Source: Shewanella sp. 1CM18E (GTDB lineage: Bacteria > Pseudomonadota > Gammaproteobacteria > Enterobacterales > Shewanellaceae). Taken from it: a stretch of DNA of 64,000 bases. Both the position numbers and the translations under genes were made by a program. Each line of letters opens with the position of its first letter. Positions within the stretch are counted from its first letter, which is position 1. Below are positions 62,578 to 64,000 of the stretch, one piece after another. A model generated the notes under the pieces. The model worked only from the letters and a program-made list of their open reading frames with translations, made no database searches and was not told where the DNA came from. The stretch spans positions 1-64,000 of the forward strand of contig NZ_JALNTW010000008.1 in assembly GCF_023161665.1 (NCBI RefSeq), in the 5' to 3' direction.

Positions 62578-64000
62578 ATGTCGATTAATTATGAAGCAGT
62601 ATTAAGAGATTTACGTAAGCAAGTCGGTGAAAACGCAGCAACCAATGATCCTGTGCGCCGTTTTGCTTGGTCAACCGATGCCAGTTACTTTCGAATCGTG
62701 CCTGAAATCGTGGTGCACGCCGATACCTTAGAGCAAGCTAAACGTACCTTAGCCATCGCCCGTACTTATGGCGCACCGGTGACGTTTCGCGCTGCGGGTA
62801 CCAGCCTTTCAGGCCAAGCAATTGGTGAAGGTATTTTGCTCATTCTTGGCCACGATGGTTTTAGAACATTAACCGTTAGCGAAGATGCGTCACAAATCAC
62901 CTTAGGTACTGCCGTTATTGGCGCCGATGCCAACGCGGTTTTAAAGCCATTAAATAAGAAGATTGGCCCCGACCCTGCCACCCTTGCCTCTGCAAAAATT
63001 GGCGGTATCGTCTCGAACAATGCCTCGGGCATGTGCTGTGGTACCGCGCAAAACAGTTACCAAACTATCGCTTCAGCCAAATTGCTGTTTGCCGACGGCA
63101 CAGAACTTGATACTGGCTGTGAAACATCAAAAGCGGCGTTTAGCCAGTCGCACCCACAGCTTATACAAGAGCTAATTGAACTGGCGCAGTTAACGGTTAA
63201 TAACACCACGCTTGCTGCACGAATTCGCAAAAAATTCTCCATTAAAAACACCACAGGCTATAGCCTTAATGCCTTAGTGGATTTTAGCGACCCTTTTGAG
63301 CTCATCAATCATTTAATTGTGGGCGCAGAAGGTACGCTAGCATTTGTTGAAGAAGTGACTTACAACACCGTTGATGAAGCGCGTTTCAAAGCATCTGCCA
63401 TGGCGGTATTTTTCAATATGGAAGATGCCGCGCGTGCTATTCCACCTCTCGTTGGCGATAGCGTGGCCGCGGCAGAGTTGCTGGACTGGGCATCTATTAA
63501 AGCGGTAACCGGTAAAGCGGGCATGCCTGAATGGTTAACCCAGTTACCTGAAGGCGCATCTATTTTATTAATTGAATCTCGCGCAAATGATAAAGCCACG
63601 TTAGACCGCTACACCCAAGACGTTATCGCCAAGCTTGCGCATATTGAAACTGAGCGCCCTATAACCTTCAGTGATGACCCTGCTGTATTTGGTCAATACT
63701 GGGCAATGCGCTCAGGTTTGTTCCCAATTATTGGCGGTGAGCGCCCTAAAGGCACCTCGGTGATTATTGAAGATGTGGCTTTTGAACTGGAACACTTAGC
63801 CGCAGCAGCTAATGATTTGACCGAGTTATTCCATAAGCATAATTATCCTGAAGGGGTTATTTACGGTCACGCGCTTGCGGGGAACTTCCACTTTATTATC
63901 ACCCCAACGTTTAACTCGCAGACTGACATTGAGCGCTTCCACGCCTTTATGCAAGACGTTGCCGAAATGGTGATTAATAAGTATGACGGCTCAATGAAAG
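62578..64000 (+). CDS. dld: FAD/Fe-S D-lactate dehydrogenase (Dld-II type), cut by the window end
   Basis: The first 474 codons of a large oxidase are present, with no stop before the window end. The FAD-binding (PCMH) domain shows PVTFRAAGTSLSGQAIGEG near residue 65 and GPDPATLASAKIGGIVSNNASGM. The FAD-oxidase C-terminal domain starts near 250 (VGAEGTLAFVEEVTY) and continues with GERPKGTSVIIEDVAF and YGHALAGNFHFII. In the Shewanella enzyme (Dld-II, about 930 residues) iron-sulfur and CCG domains follow. Those parts would lie beyond this window. It oxidises D-lactate at the inner membrane and passes electrons to quinone. lldP upstream supplies the substrate. Confidence 0.92.
   Translation, partial: MSINYEAVLRDLRKQVGENAATNDPVRRFAWSTDASYFRIVPEIVVHADTLEQAKRTLAIARTYGAPVTFRAAGTSLSGQAIGEGILLILGHDGFRTLTVSEDASQITLGTAVIGADANAVLKPLNKKIGPDPATLASAKIGGIVSNNASGMCCGTAQNSYQTIASAKLLFADGTELDTGCETSKAAFSQSHPQLIQELIELAQLTVNNTTLAARIRKKFSIKNTTGYSLNALVDFSDPFELINHLIVGAEGTLAFVEEVTYNTVDEARFKASAMAVFFNMEDAARAIPPLVGDSVAAAELLDWASIKAVTGKAGMPEWLTQLPEGASILLIESRANDKATLDRYTQDVIAKLAHIETERPITFSDDPAVFGQYWAMRSGLFPIIGGERPKGTSVIIEDVAFELEHLAAAANDLTELFHKHNYPEGVIYGHALAGNFHFIITPTFNSQTDIERFHAFMQDVAEMVINKYDGSMK

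Overview
The window reads as chromosomal DNA of a marine gammaproteobacterium, most probably Shewanella. The basis is gene content and order: lldP next to a large FAD-linked D-lactate dehydrogenase, PomAB beside xseB-ispA-dxs, a short NAD-type isocitrate dehydrogenase, ppnN-xni, rlmM-ygdD-gcvA, rdgC beside a porin and phoBR-pstS, and many secreted peptidases. No rRNA, tRNA, CRISPR array, prophage or insertion sequence with a transposase was seen.

Layout. 0-10 kb: glutamate symporter (gltS), an orphan 564-residue curlin-repeat protein, the pseudouridine catabolism pair psuK-psuG behind a perfect palindrome, and a glutamate decarboxylase operon with an AspT-type exchanger. 10-22 kb: accessory and small genes. 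These include an orphan AbrB-like protein, a probable PvuRts1I/AbaSI-type nuclease for modified cytosine, two lipoproteins, a MITE-like repeat, an RsmB-type methyltransferase, a degenerate GGDEF receptor, a YfaZ-like outer-membrane protein and a glutathione peroxidase. 22.2-24.2 kb: a 2-kb stretch with no convincing protein gene, holding five tandem small-RNA genes. 24-33 kb: M1 and M9-type peptidases, pstS-phoR-phoB, a porin with a Pho box, and rdgC. 33-43 kb: M61 peptidase, TPR/c-di-GMP signalling proteins, ppnN, xni, MarC. 43-60 kb: an S9 peptidase and housekeeping genes (icd, rlmM, gcvA, thiI, pomAB, xseB-ispA-dxs, grpE, nadK). 60-64 kb: lactate permease and Dld, the latter cut by the window end.

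The most interesting region is 22.2-24.2 kb. Each of five units has a promoter matching the sigma-E (RpoE) pattern (GAACTT/GAACTA, exactly 16 bases, TCTGA/TCTAA). Each also has a conserved unpaired stretch around GTTCATCAT, one or two hairpins whose stems change in a compensated way while a CTAGCGC-type loop stays constant, and a strong rho-independent terminator. The conserved stretch is complementary to a ribosome-binding-site-plus-AUG region, and 9-10 contiguous bases match the start region of the porin gene in this same window. This suggests a multi-copy family of envelope-stress small RNAs acting on outer-membrane protein mRNAs.

Start codons were re-chosen where a Shine-Dalgarno sequence, a signal peptide or family length argued against the longest reading frame. 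Functions are assigned from recognised motifs and remembered families. No database search was possible.
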